This document shows, piece after piece, positions 1 through 6,374 of a stretch of 7,038 nucleotides of DNA (the stretch's first letter is position 1; each line of letters begins with the position of its first letter). The translations under genes were made by a program, and so were the position numbers. The DNA is from an uncultured Alistipes sp. Lineage in GTDB: Bacteria > Bacteroidota > Bacteroidia > Bacteroidales > Rikenellaceae. The notes under the pieces were generated by a model. The model had not been told where the DNA came from and made no database searches. It saw only the letters and a program-made list of their open reading frames with translations. The stretch covers positions 1-7,038 of the forward strand of contig URBJ01000107.1 in assembly GCA_900546005.1 (NCBI GenBank), written 5' to 3'.

Positions 1-125
1 AGGGTTCGTCCCAATCCATCCTGAGCGACCCACGTGTCGGGTTTTGTCTGAGCAGACAAGGTTGTCGCACAAGCCAATGCCGCAGTCCACAGCACACCCG
101 CTCTACTCCATTTTTTTACATTCAT
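1..125 (-). CDS. Secreted protein, N-terminal part only (runs off the left edge)
   Basis: Reading leftwards from the ATG at 125-123, 41 codons stay open to the window edge. The product starts MNVKKWSRAGVLWTAALACA. It has a basic n-region (K4, K5, R8), a hydrophobic core at about residues 10-24 and a likely signal-peptidase site after the SA of TTLSAQ, so the protein is probably exported. The mature part begins with TKPDTWVAQDGLGR. A D-x-W-V-A-x-D-x-L-G-R opening is one I associate, from memory and weakly, with large secreted Bacteroidales proteins of glycoside-hydrolase character. That is not enough to name a family. The start is supported by a canonical promoter at 175-206, which leaves a leader of about 40 bases. 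It is transcribed divergently from the tRNA gene. The function is unknown because the catalytic part lies outside the window. Confidence 0.8.
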   Translation of the reverse strand, partial: MNVKKWSRAGVLWTAALACATTLSAQTKPDTWVAQDGLGRT

Positions 126-174
126 GTTTTTGGGGTTAAGTTTAGTTAATAAATAGTCTTGCAACAGACGCATA

Positions 175-206
175 CAAATATACAAAAAGCAAGGAGCCGA
201 GACAAA
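175..206 (-). promoter_or_regulatory. Bacteroidetes-type promoter for the leftward secreted-protein gene
   Basis: On the minus strand there is a -33 box TTTG (206-203), a 20-base spacer and a -7 box TATATTTG (182-175). This matches the Bacteroidetes sigma-ABfr consensus TTTG / TAnnTTTG at every defined base. The predicted transcription start is near 168, about 43 bases upstream of the ATG at 125. Confidence 0.75.
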
Positions 207-282
207 CGGAAACGCCAACATCCGCCTCACTCATGCTTAAAATCATATTGCTTTGTGTTGATAGAATCTTTCGCTCAACCGC

Positions 283-306
283 ATCAGGCCCGGCAATCGG
301 GCCGAT
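283..306. other. GC-rich inverted repeat between the divergent promoters
   Basis: GGCCCG (287-292) and CGGGCC (298-303) form a perfect 6-bp stem around GCAAT. ATC and GAT can extend it past a one-base bulge. There is no T-run on either strand, so it is not an obvious terminator. It lies upstream of both the leftward promoter (175-206) and the rightward tRNA promoter (362-393), so it is outside both predicted transcripts. It could be a protein-binding site or chance. I see no convincing gene between 207 and 361. Confidence 0.3.
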
Positions 307-361
307 CGCGGCGTCCGCCGATGGACTTACTCACGGAAATTACAAGAAAAATCGCGGATAG

Positions 362-393
362 TTTGGGTAAATTAAAAAATAATACTACTTTTG
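362..393 (+). promoter_or_regulatory. Bacteroidetes-type promoter for tRNA-Thr
   Basis: A -33 box TTTG (362-365), a 20-base spacer and a -7 box TACTTTTG (386-393) match the TTTG / TAnnTTTG consensus fully. The predicted start near 400 gives a 5' leader of about 35 bases before the tRNA at 436, which RNase P would remove. Confidence 0.75.
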
Positions 394-435
394 TGACCGC
401 GAAAAGGGACGACATCCCGTCGCGGGAAGAATTTT

Positions 436-507
<72 letters not shown>

Positions 508-518
508 CTGAAGATCAG

Positions 519-548
519 GAGGCTATCATTTTGATAGCCTCTTTTTTT
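519..548 (+). terminator. Intrinsic terminator of the tRNA-Thr transcript
   Basis: A perfect 10-bp stem GAGGCTATCA (519-528) / TGATAGCCTC (532-541) closes a TTT loop. It is followed directly by seven T residues (542-548). It begins 11 bases after the tRNA 3' end. Confidence 0.93.
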
Positions 549-665
549 GTACCGTTTCGGAGACAAAAAAGCTAAAAAAACGCTCATCATTTACAAAACG
601 GCAAATCTCCTTTGATGTTACGGTTCATTCTCGATCGCACCTCTAAACTATGCTCTCTCGGCCCG

Positions 666-686
666 TCGGTAGAGCCTCGCTACCGA
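666..686. other. Hairpin in the tRNA-esterase intergenic stretch
   Basis: TCGGTAG (666-672) and CTACCGA (680-686) form a perfect 7-bp stem around a 7-base loop. An alternative pairing, TCTCGG (655-660) with CCGAGA (683-688), uses part of the same right arm, so the two folds exclude each other. On the plus strand an A-rich run follows. Read on the minus strand, a T-rich run precedes it. It is therefore not a normal terminator in either direction. Its role is unknown. Confidence 0.3.
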
Positions 687-727
687 GAAAAAGACAGAAA
701 TGTTTGTACATGACTATCCCGAACATG

Positions 728-904
728 CTATCCTGCATGGGTTGGTGGGCTGTTTGCTTTCAGATTGTCCAAAGCAACCAACAATTCAATATATGTTGCA
801 TTCCCTTCGCTACCACAAAAAGAGTGTCCAGAAAAGTAACACGAAAACAAAGTAATGCGAAAATATTTTTCTTGACGCACACGCACTGCCAAGACGCCAA
901 ACAC
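728..904 (-). other. Possible small ORF or conserved element, 58 codons, GTG start
   Basis: This lies in the 549-984 stretch, where I see no confident gene. On the minus strand a frame runs from GTG (904-902) to TAG (730-728). It contains segments such as VRQEKYFRITLFS, FCGSEGNATYIELLVALDN and LKANSPPTHAG. The amino-acid mix is protein-like, yet there is no ATG, no consensus promoter upstream and no clear domain. The plus strand of the same DNA is also open, from an ATG at 650 to 922. Being open both ways suggests an evolutionarily kept element or a gene remnant rather than a normal gene. Similar peptide strings seem familiar to me from short hypothetical proteins in Bacteroidales, but this is uncertain recollection. 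It could also be chance. Confidence 0.25.
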
Positions 905-984
905 ACCTTATTCTATATTTAACCGATAAGCGAAACTCCATTTTTCAAAAGTTTTTTCTAAATTAGATCCCAAAATTTTTAACC

Positions 985-1818
985 ATGAACAAGACCCTCT
1001 CTTTCCTATTGTGCATGTGCTTTCTGCTGGACACAACCATCGCCATGTCCCAAACCTACAAAACAGAAAGCTCCATACCCTATCGCCAGTCAAGTCCGGA
1101 TGAATACACCACTCACCAATGCGTTCTGGACATCTACTACCCCACAGACAGCACGAACTTCGCCACCGTAGTATGGTTTCACGGCGGAGGCCTAACCGGT
1201 GGAGACAAAGAGATCCCACAGGAGCTTCAAAACCAAGGAATCTGTATCGTAGGCGTCCGTTATCGGCTGTGCACCGATGACCGCAGCGCCATTAATGCTG
1301 ACGTCAAAACCAGTGACTGCATTGATGATGCGGCTGCCGCCGCCGCATGGGTCATGAAAAACATTGAAAAATACGAAGGAGACCGCAACCGGATTTTTCT
1401 GGCAGGACACTCTGCCGGTGGATATCTGGTCTCGATGATCGGATTCGACAAAAGCCGTCTGGCGAAATACGGTGTCGATGCGGACGACTTTGCCGCCCTG
1501 ATCCCATACAGCGGACAGATGATCACCCACTTCCACAACCGCAAACAGCGCGGCATCAGCGAACTGCAACCCCTCATCGACAGCGAAGCCCCACTGTACC
1601 ACATCAGAAAAGATTGCCCCCCGATTCTGCTTATCTGTGGGGACCGGGAGCGCGAACTGCTCGGACGGTACGAGGAGAATGCCTACTGCTGGAGAATGTT
1701 AAAGCTCGTGGGACACCCCGAGGTACACCTCTATGAACTGGATGGTTTCGATCACGGTTCAATGGCCCGCCCGGCGCACTTCATTGCATTAGAATACATC
1801 AAAAATGCCTCACACTAA
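985..1818 (+). CDS. Secreted alpha/beta-hydrolase (esterase/lipase-like)
   Basis: The 277-residue product is predicted to hydrolyse carboxyl-ester bonds outside the cytoplasm; its substrate is unknown. A signal peptide covers about residues 1-22 (hydrophobic core LSFLLCMCFLL, likely cleavage near AMSQ). The fold markers come in the expected order. HGGG (66-69) forms the oxyanion hole, as in hormone-sensitive-lipase-like enzymes. GHSAGG (141-146) has nucleophile Ser143. Asp220 follows beta-strand PPILLICGD, and His257 sits in GFDHGSM, completing a Ser-Asp-His triad. The length is normal for single-domain family members such as feruloyl or acetyl esterases. The ATG at 985 is chosen because it gives the complete signal peptide. 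No consensus TTTG/TAnnTTTG promoter is visible upstream; TATATTTA at 914-921 is a partial -7 match without a -33 box. No clear terminator follows the TAA. Confidence 0.88.
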   Translation: MNKTLSFLLCMCFLLDTTIAMSQTYKTESSIPYRQSSPDEYTTHQCVLDIYYPTDSTNFATVVWFHGGGLTGGDKEIPQELQNQGICIVGVRYRLCTDDRSAINADVKTSDCIDDAAAAAAWVMKNIEKYEGDRNRIFLAGHSAGGYLVSMIGFDKSRLAKYGVDADDFAALIPYSGQMITHFHNRKQRGISELQPLIDSEAPLYHIRKDCPPILLICGDRERELLGRYEENAYCWRMLKLVGHPEVHLYELDGFDHGSMARPAHFIALEYIKNASH

Positions 1819-1911
1819 TACCATTTCTGTAAATACATATACAATCGACACACGGAATCACATTCAGCCTCAAACGATAAACCCCAAAAACAATATTTCG
1901 ACTCTATTTTG

Positions 1912-2055
1912 GCAGACATTCCTACTGTTGACACCAACCGGATCGACTGCACGGCCAATGCAAGGGTTCCGTTCGCTCCGGAGAGTTATCGCTTCCGTAT
2001 TCCAGCCGATGCCGCGAGCGTAATCGCAACCTTCGAGCCGGACGACGGGCATTGA
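1912..2055 (+). pseudogene. Orphan coding-like fragment, probably the 3' end of a lost gene
   Basis: The frame from 1912 to the TGA at 2053-2055 reads ADIPTVDTNRIDCTANARVP and, further on, PESYRFRIPADAASVIATFE. It uses mostly G/C-ending codons such as ATC, GAC, TGC, GCC, TTC and GAG, and looks like the end of a real protein. It has no ATG. The only plausible alternative start is TTG at 1909. It is more GC-rich than its AT-rich flanks (1819-1905 and 2056-2128). It is in the same frame as the esterase, with no stop between that gene's TAA (1816-1818) and 2053. However, the intervening residues (YHFCKYIYNRHTESHS and so on) do not look like protein. The best reading is a 3' remnant left by a deletion. 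I do not recognise the parent family. Confidence 0.35.
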
Positions 2056-2128
2056 TCGTTCATCGAAAACAGAATCATTATTTAATTTTAAAACCCAACA
2101 AACAACCCAAACACACAAAATCTCATCT

Positions 2129-3292
2129 ATGCAAAACCTGAAATTATCTGCAACCTTTTCCGACTCCAAGCCCCATTACGACATATTGGATGGACTGCGC
2201 GGTGTAGCGGCAATTCTGGTCCTGTGGTATCATGTCTTCGAGGGGTATGCTTTTGCGGCCGGTGCCCCGATCATCGAAATGCCCAACCACGCCTACTTGG
2301 CGGTCGACTTCTTCTTCATTCTATCCGGATTCGTCATTGCCTATGCCTACGACGACCGCATAGGAAAGTCGATGCCGCTCGGCAACTTTTTCAAACGACG
2401 CCTGATCCGCCTGCACCCCATGGTCGTATTGGGTGCTGTTTTCGGAGTCATAACTTTTCTTATGCAGGGCAGCGTACAATGGGACGGAACCCATGTGATG
2501 ACCTCTGCCGTTATGATCGCCCTGCTGTGTGCCATGTTTTTCATTCCGGCGGTGCCCGGATGCTACTACGAAATACGCGGCAACGGCGAAATGTTTCCCC
2601 TTAACGGTCCGGCATGGTCGCTGTTTTTCGAGTACATCGGCAACATCCTGTACGCACTTTTCATCCATCGTTTCAGCAACAGGGCCTTGGCCATCTGGAC
2701 TGCCCTGATGGGAATCGGATTGGGTTTTTTCACCCTTACCGACTTCTCCGGATACGGCAATCTGGGCGTTGGATGGACCCTCGACGCCACCAACTTCATC
2801 GGAGGATTGCTACGGATGCTCTTTCCGTTCAGCCTCGGCATGTTAGTTTTCCGCCACTTTAAACCGGCAAAAATACGCGGCGCCTTCTGGATCTGTTCGC
2901 TGATTCTGTTTGTTCTGTTTCACGTACCGTTCATTCCCGGACTGGCCCCCATCTGTTACAACGGGCTGTTCGAAATGATCTGCATCACACTTGCTTTTCC
3001 TCTTTTGGTGTGGTTGGGTGCATCGGGATCAACGACAGACAGATTCTCTTCCGGCGTCTGCAAATTTTTAGGCGACATCTCCTTCCCCGTCTATATCATC
3101 CACTATCCCCTCTATTATCTGTTCTATGCTTGGTTGATCAAGAACCAGTACTACACCTTCGGTCAGACGTGGGTAACAGCCATTTTGCTGATCGCGGGAA
3201 ATATCGTTTTGGCGTGGTGCTGTCTGAAGATATACGATGAACCGGTCCGCAGGTACCTCTCAAAACGTTTTCTAAACAGAAAGATCAAATAG
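2129..3292 (+). CDS. Membrane acyltransferase, acyltransferase-3 (OafA/YrhL) family
   Basis: The 387-residue product is a polytopic inner-membrane protein with about 10-11 hydrophobic segments. Its family moves acyl groups, often acetyl, onto sugars of surface polysaccharides, peptidoglycan or secreted glycans. Family marks are clear. LDGLRG (20-25) starts the first helix. Arg24 and His35 form the conserved R-x10-H pair. FFILSGFVIAY (62-72) ends the second helix. RRLIRLHP (90-97) is the cytoplasmic basic motif. NGPAWSLFFE (159-168) follows, then LGDISFPVYIIHYPL (314-328). The C-terminal YDEPVRRYL (369-377) matches the usual E-x-P-x-R ending. The length is typical of stand-alone members with no SGNH partner domain. 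The ATG at 2129 places the LDGLRG motif at the usual distance. No consensus promoter is evident upstream. The gene ends at a hairpin terminator (3380-3414). The acceptor and donor are not determined. Confidence 0.92.
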   Translation: MQNLKLSATFSDSKPHYDILDGLRGVAAILVLWYHVFEGYAFAAGAPIIEMPNHAYLAVDFFFILSGFVIAYAYDDRIGKSMPLGNFFKRRLIRLHPMVVLGAVFGVITFLMQGSVQWDGTHVMTSAVMIALLCAMFFIPAVPGCYYEIRGNGEMFPLNGPAWSLFFEYIGNILYALFIHRFSNRALAIWTALMGIGLGFFTLTDFSGYGNLGVGWTLDATNFIGGLLRMLFPFSLGMLVFRHFKPAKIRGAFWICSLILFVLFHVPFIPGLAPICYNGLFEMICITLAFPLLVWLGASGSTTDRFSSGVCKFLGDISFPVYIIHYPLYYLFYAWLIKNQYYTFGQTWVTAILLIAGNIVLAWCCLKIYDEPVRRYLSKRFLNRKIK

Positions 3293-3379
3293 CGGGAAAC
3301 TGTGTCTGAAGAGACACTGCATGGACCGGAGAGAGAAGCAAGCCGAAGCACCTGCCTTCGCAGAAAGTAGAAAAAATGG

Positions 3380-3414
3380 GCAGCGCCTTAATCGAATAAG
3401 GCGCTGCTTTTTTT
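3380..3414. terminator. Bidirectional intrinsic terminator between convergent genes
   Basis: An 11-bp perfect stem GCAGCGCCTTA (3380-3390) / TAAGGCGCTGC (3397-3407) surrounds ATCGAA. On the plus strand seven T residues follow (3408-3414), which would end the acyltransferase transcript. On the minus strand the stem is followed by CCA and then six T residues (complement of 3376-3371). It can therefore also end the TonB-receptor transcript, whose stop lies 14 bases before the hairpin region. Confidence 0.9.
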
Positions 3415-3428
3415 ACGTTTACATCCGG

Positions 3429-5732
3429 CTACAACGAAAACTTAACCCCCACGAAGCAGGTGCGCGGGAGAGTCGGCCCGTAGACATAGGCCGCATCTTT
3501 ATGCTGTCCGAAATCGAGATCTTTCTGGTAGCTGTCGAAGATGTTTTTCATTCCTGCACTTAGTTCCATGCGACACTGTTGCGACAGACGGAAATCATAG
3601 CAGAGGCGCATTCCCATATCCCAGAATGCCGGAGTCAACCGGTTTTCATCCCGTTCGATGACACCTTTGTTGTGCTGCACCAACATCTTCCCCGTAAAAT
3701 TTCCGAAAAGCGAGAGTTTGAACGCATCGGTAAAGTTATAGTTGGCCGTCACGTATCCGTAGTGGTCCGGCGAGCGGAACATACACCGCTGTGCCGCCAC
3801 CTCATCCGACCACGTTTCGGGCCTGTTGTAGCGGCTTCGCTGGAAGGTGTAGCCAAGCTGCACATCGAAACGGTTCGGGATTCCGAGTTTGAGTTCGGTA
3901 CTGATACCGGCCACCGTAGCTCCCGAAGCATTGCGCCGCTCCTTGATCGTATACCCGTGCTCGTCTTCTCCGATCTTTTCGAGCGTAAAGACGTTGTCCA
4001 ACATCGTATAGAACCCTTCGATAAGGAGATTGGCCTGCAACCTCCCGAAGCTGTGATACAAGTCAATCGACCCGCTCAAGCTGTGCGAATATTCGGGTTT
4101 AAGGTCGGGCGCGAGCCGAATGATCGAGATGTTGTTGTCCAGCGCATCGATATGCAAATCTTCGTTGTAGGCTTGGGGAGCACGGTACCCACTGGAATAA
4201 CTGGCCCGCAATCCGACATGCTCCACCGGACTGTATCGCACATTGACCCGAGGCGAAAAGATAATATTCTGCATCAGATTGTGCTTGTCCAGACGTCCGC
4301 CTATCAGGAAATTCAGCTTTTCGCTCTTCCACTCGTTCTGAAAATAGAGTCCGGTGCAATGGGTCGTCTGCCGCAAATCCCGACCGAAACCAAGATACTG
4401 GTCGTGAAGCGCATTGTAATTGTACTCGATCCCGGCCGTCAAAGTGGCCGGCATGAAGAACAGTTTATAAAACGAATAGGAGTATTGCGTCCCCGCCACG
4501 AAAACCTGATCCGCAGTCGCTCCATAGGTATTGGGGTTACGATCCGTTCCGTAATAGCTGTTACGGTCGATGTATTGCGCCGAGGTATAAACCCCCAACT
4601 TATGTCGGTTATTCGGGCTGAAATAGTCGAAATTCAACCCTCCCCCGTCGATTTTATGTTCAATCTGCTCGGCAATATTGGCCATGTGCGGAGGTTGGTC
4701 GAATTGGTCACCGCCACGCCGGAATTCATGGATGTGGTGATACTCGGCAGTCAAACGGGTAAATGGCGAGGTCTTATAGTAAGCTCTGAATCCAACCGTT
4801 TCCGAATTGAGCTTCGGAATATCCGAAAAGCCGTCACCGTTCCGATCGTACTCATTCCGATCCTTCACCATTCCGAACAGAAAAATTCCCATCCGGCCAT
4901 CATCCGACACATAAGAACCGTTCAGCGATGTATTGAAGTCAGCCGTTCCGCCCTTCAGGATATCGGTCGTATGGGAAAGCATCGCCGAATTACGCAACGG
5001 CTCCTTCGTGATGATATTGACCACCCCACCGATGGCATTCGAGCCGAACAGCGCCGAGCCGCCTCCACGGATCACTTCGACCCGATCGATCATCGCCACC
5101 GGCAACAATTCGAGACCATACACAGCCGTCAGCGAACTGAAAATCGGCCGACTGTCGATCAAAATCTGGGAATACTGCCCCTCGAGCCCGTTGATCCGGA
5201 GTTGCGTCGTTCTGCAGTTGCTGCAATTATTCTCCACGCGAAGGCCCGATTGGAAATTCATCGTCTCGGCCAAATTATTCGAGGCGGTTGTTTCGAACTG
5301 CTTCGAAGTTGTCACGGCAACGATCGTCGGAGAGGTTTTGCGGCTGGTCTCCGTGCGGTTGGCCGTCACGACAACCTCATCGAGCGACAACAGGTCGGAC
5401 TCCAATGCAAAATTGGCTTCGAGCGTCCGGTTCTTGACCACATCAACCGTTCGTTCGACCGTCTTATATCCGAGCATCGAAACCGAGAGCGTATAGGTAC
5501 CATCGGGAAGATTTTTCAAAAAATAGTGTCCGGTAGCATCTGTCGTCACTCCGAATGTGGTTCCCTTGACGGCTACGGTAGCATAGGCCAAATGTTCGTG
5601 GGTCGCAGCATCGACCACGTGCCCTATAACGTTGGCATCACTCTGCTGGTGCGGATGAACGGCTCTCTGCTCCGCCTTGCACACAGCATGTGAAAGGAGT
5701 AATACGGTTACTCCCAAAATATATTTATTCAT
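3429..5732 (-). CDS. TonB-dependent outer-membrane receptor, possibly for a metal or metal complex
   Basis: The 767-residue product is an outer-membrane beta-barrel gated by TonB/ExbBD. Residues 1-20 form a signal peptide. Residues 35-110 are a carboxypeptidase-regulatory-like domain (VIGHVVDAAT, then LPDGTYTLSVSMLGYKTVE). DEVVVTAN (118-125) leads into the plug (about 128-245), with INGLEGQYSQILIDSRP and the hallmark VEVIRGGGSALFGSNAIGG (218-236) followed by VNIITKEP. The plug holds a close cysteine pair, CSNC (170-173). The barrel fills about 250-767 and ends YVYGPTLPRTCFVGVKFSL, in the style of CirA/BtuB-like siderophore, metal or cobalamin receptors rather than longer SusC-type glycan transporters. 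No SusD partner is present. The gene starts 86 bases after the histidine-rich gene, with no consensus promoter between them, so the two are probably co-transcribed. The substrate is inferred only loosely from that neighbour; heme, cobalamin or peptide remain possible. Confidence 0.93.
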   Translation of the reverse strand: MNKYILGVTVLLLSHAVCKAEQRAVHPHQQSDANVIGHVVDAATHEHLAYATVAVKGTTFGVTTDATGHYFLKNLPDGTYTLSVSMLGYKTVERTVDVVKNRTLEANFALESDLLSLDEVVVTANRTETSRKTSPTIVAVTTSKQFETTASNNLAETMNFQSGLRVENNCSNCRTTQLRINGLEGQYSQILIDSRPIFSSLTAVYGLELLPVAMIDRVEVIRGGGSALFGSNAIGGVVNIITKEPLRNSAMLSHTTDILKGGTADFNTSLNGSYVSDDGRMGIFLFGMVKDRNEYDRNGDGFSDIPKLNSETVGFRAYYKTSPFTRLTAEYHHIHEFRRGGDQFDQPPHMANIAEQIEHKIDGGGLNFDYFSPNNRHKLGVYTSAQYIDRNSYYGTDRNPNTYGATADQVFVAGTQYSYSFYKLFFMPATLTAGIEYNYNALHDQYLGFGRDLRQTTHCTGLYFQNEWKSEKLNFLIGGRLDKHNLMQNIIFSPRVNVRYSPVEHVGLRASYSSGYRAPQAYNEDLHIDALDNNISIIRLAPDLKPEYSHSLSGSIDLYHSFGRLQANLLIEGFYTMLDNVFTLEKIGEDEHGYTIKERRNASGATVAGISTELKLGIPNRFDVQLGYTFQRSRYNRPETWSDEVAAQRCMFRSPDHYGYVTANYNFTDAFKLSLFGNFTGKMLVQHNKGVIERDENRLTPAFWDMGMRLCYDFRLSQQCRMELSAGMKNIFDSYQKDLDFGQHKDAAYVYGPTLPRTCFVGVKFSL

Positions 5733-5818
5733 TACTATTTCGATTTGATTGTATTTACTGACACATAAAAACAGGGAGACGAAGATTCACTTCGCCCCGT
5801 CATGAAACACGAGATGTA

Positions 5819-6163
5819 TCAGCAAAGGGGAGGGGCACGCAGTCCGGGGATGCGAATCGACAGCACACGAAAGACCTCCTGCCCCGGAACCGCAAAAACG
5901 AAACTCCGCTTCGGAAGCAGCAAAGCAAAAACAACCGCGACGGCCGCCGTAGCCAACAGCAACGAGAGTAGAGCGATCAGCTGAAATTGTTGTGCGGTGT
6001 GCGTGTGGGTCGGATGACTCGCCGATCCGGAGAAAAAGTGCGAATGGACATATACTTGGTCGTCCACCGTATGGACGTGATAAAAAAGCGTAATGTTGCT
6101 CCAGTACACTACGAACAGCACCAAGAGCAACAGGGCTTTTATATTTCGTCCATATTTTCTCAT
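5819..6163 (-). CDS. Small histidine-rich membrane protein, first gene of the receptor operon
   Basis: The 114-residue product has two hydrophobic helices, at about residues 9-28 (ALLLLVLFVVYWSNITLF) and 60-83. Between them is a loop with seven histidines in 27 residues (29, 31, 40, 42, 50, 53, 55), in patterns HVH, HSH and HTHT. Such a loop could bind a transition metal, probably on the periplasmic side. The tail ends GLRAPPLC. I know of no named domain. My impression that short His-rich proteins with an LRxPP tail sit beside TonB receptors in other Bacteroidales is recollection, not evidence. The ATG at 6163-6161 is chosen because a perfect promoter lies at 6185-6216, giving a leader of about 15 bases. 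The TonB receptor follows 86 bases downstream. A role as a metal-binding accessory or metallochaperone for that receptor is an inference. Confidence 0.8.
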   Translation of the reverse strand: MRKYGRNIKALLLLVLFVVYWSNITLFYHVHTVDDQVYVHSHFFSGSASHPTHTHTAQQFQLIALLSLLLATAAVAVVFALLLPKRSFVFAVPGQEVFRVLSIRIPGLRAPPLC

Positions 6164-6184
6164 GCGAACCGATTACAGAAAGGA

Positions 6185-6216
6185 CAAATATAAAATTCGG
6201 ATACCGGAATAGCAAA
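6185..6216 (-). promoter_or_regulatory. Promoter of the His-rich protein / TonB receptor operon, with spacer dyad
   Basis: On the minus strand the -33 box TTTG (6216-6213), a 20-base spacer and the -7 box TATATTTG (6192-6185) fit the Bacteroidetes consensus at all defined bases. The start would fall near 6178. Within the spacer, 6195-6210 reads ATTCGGATACCGGAAT. This is an imperfect dyad (ATTC/GAAT arms, GG/CC inner pairs, one extra G), a possible operator that would block polymerase when bound. Confidence 0.75.
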
Positions 6217-6277
6217 TTTCGCCCATGTAATTACTCACAAAATGCTTCGAAAAGGATGGACTTCACCTGATAATATA

Positions 6278-6313
6278 CAAACAAAGTGCGACCCGGGTCT
6301 TCCCGAATCGCAC
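6278..6313 (-). terminator. Intrinsic terminator after the HdeD-like gene
   Basis: GTGCGA (6286-6291) pairs with TCGCAC (6308-6313). CGGG (6294-6297) pairs with CCCG (6302-6305) inside it, around TCTT, with a 2x2 internal loop. Read on the minus strand, the stem is followed at once by TTTGTTTG (complement of 6285-6278), a T-rich tail. It lies about 60 bases after the stop of the HdeD-like gene and upstream of the next promoter, so it insulates the two leftward units. On the plus strand a weaker T-run occurs 7 bases after the stem. Confidence 0.65.
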
Positions 6314-6374
6314 CACTATATTTTTCAAAAGTTCTCGGGATACGACGGCTTCGGTCGTCTCCTCCTAGCGCACT

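Noticed and set aside
233..361. 42-codon plus-strand frame (MLKIILLCVDRIFRSTASGP...)
   Set aside because: No promoter lies upstream on that strand, it has no recognisable feature beyond a hydrophobic start, and it ends at the tRNA promoter. Its length is within chance.
942..954. 13-base string TTTTTCAAAAGTT shared with about 6321-6333
   Set aside because: It is short, AT-rich and low in complexity, and the flanks do not match, so chance is the likely explanation.
3302..3317. Small hairpin GTGTCT-GAAG-AGACAC after the acyltransferase stop
   Set aside because: It has only six base pairs and no T-run. The strong terminator at 3380-3414 explains transcript ending.
3579..5693. 704-codon open frame on the plus strand, antisense to the TonB receptor gene
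   Set aside because: It mirrors the receptor's codon pattern and gives an Arg/Ile/His-rich product with no domain. The receptor frame has a signal peptide, plug and barrel motifs, so this is a shadow of its codon bias.
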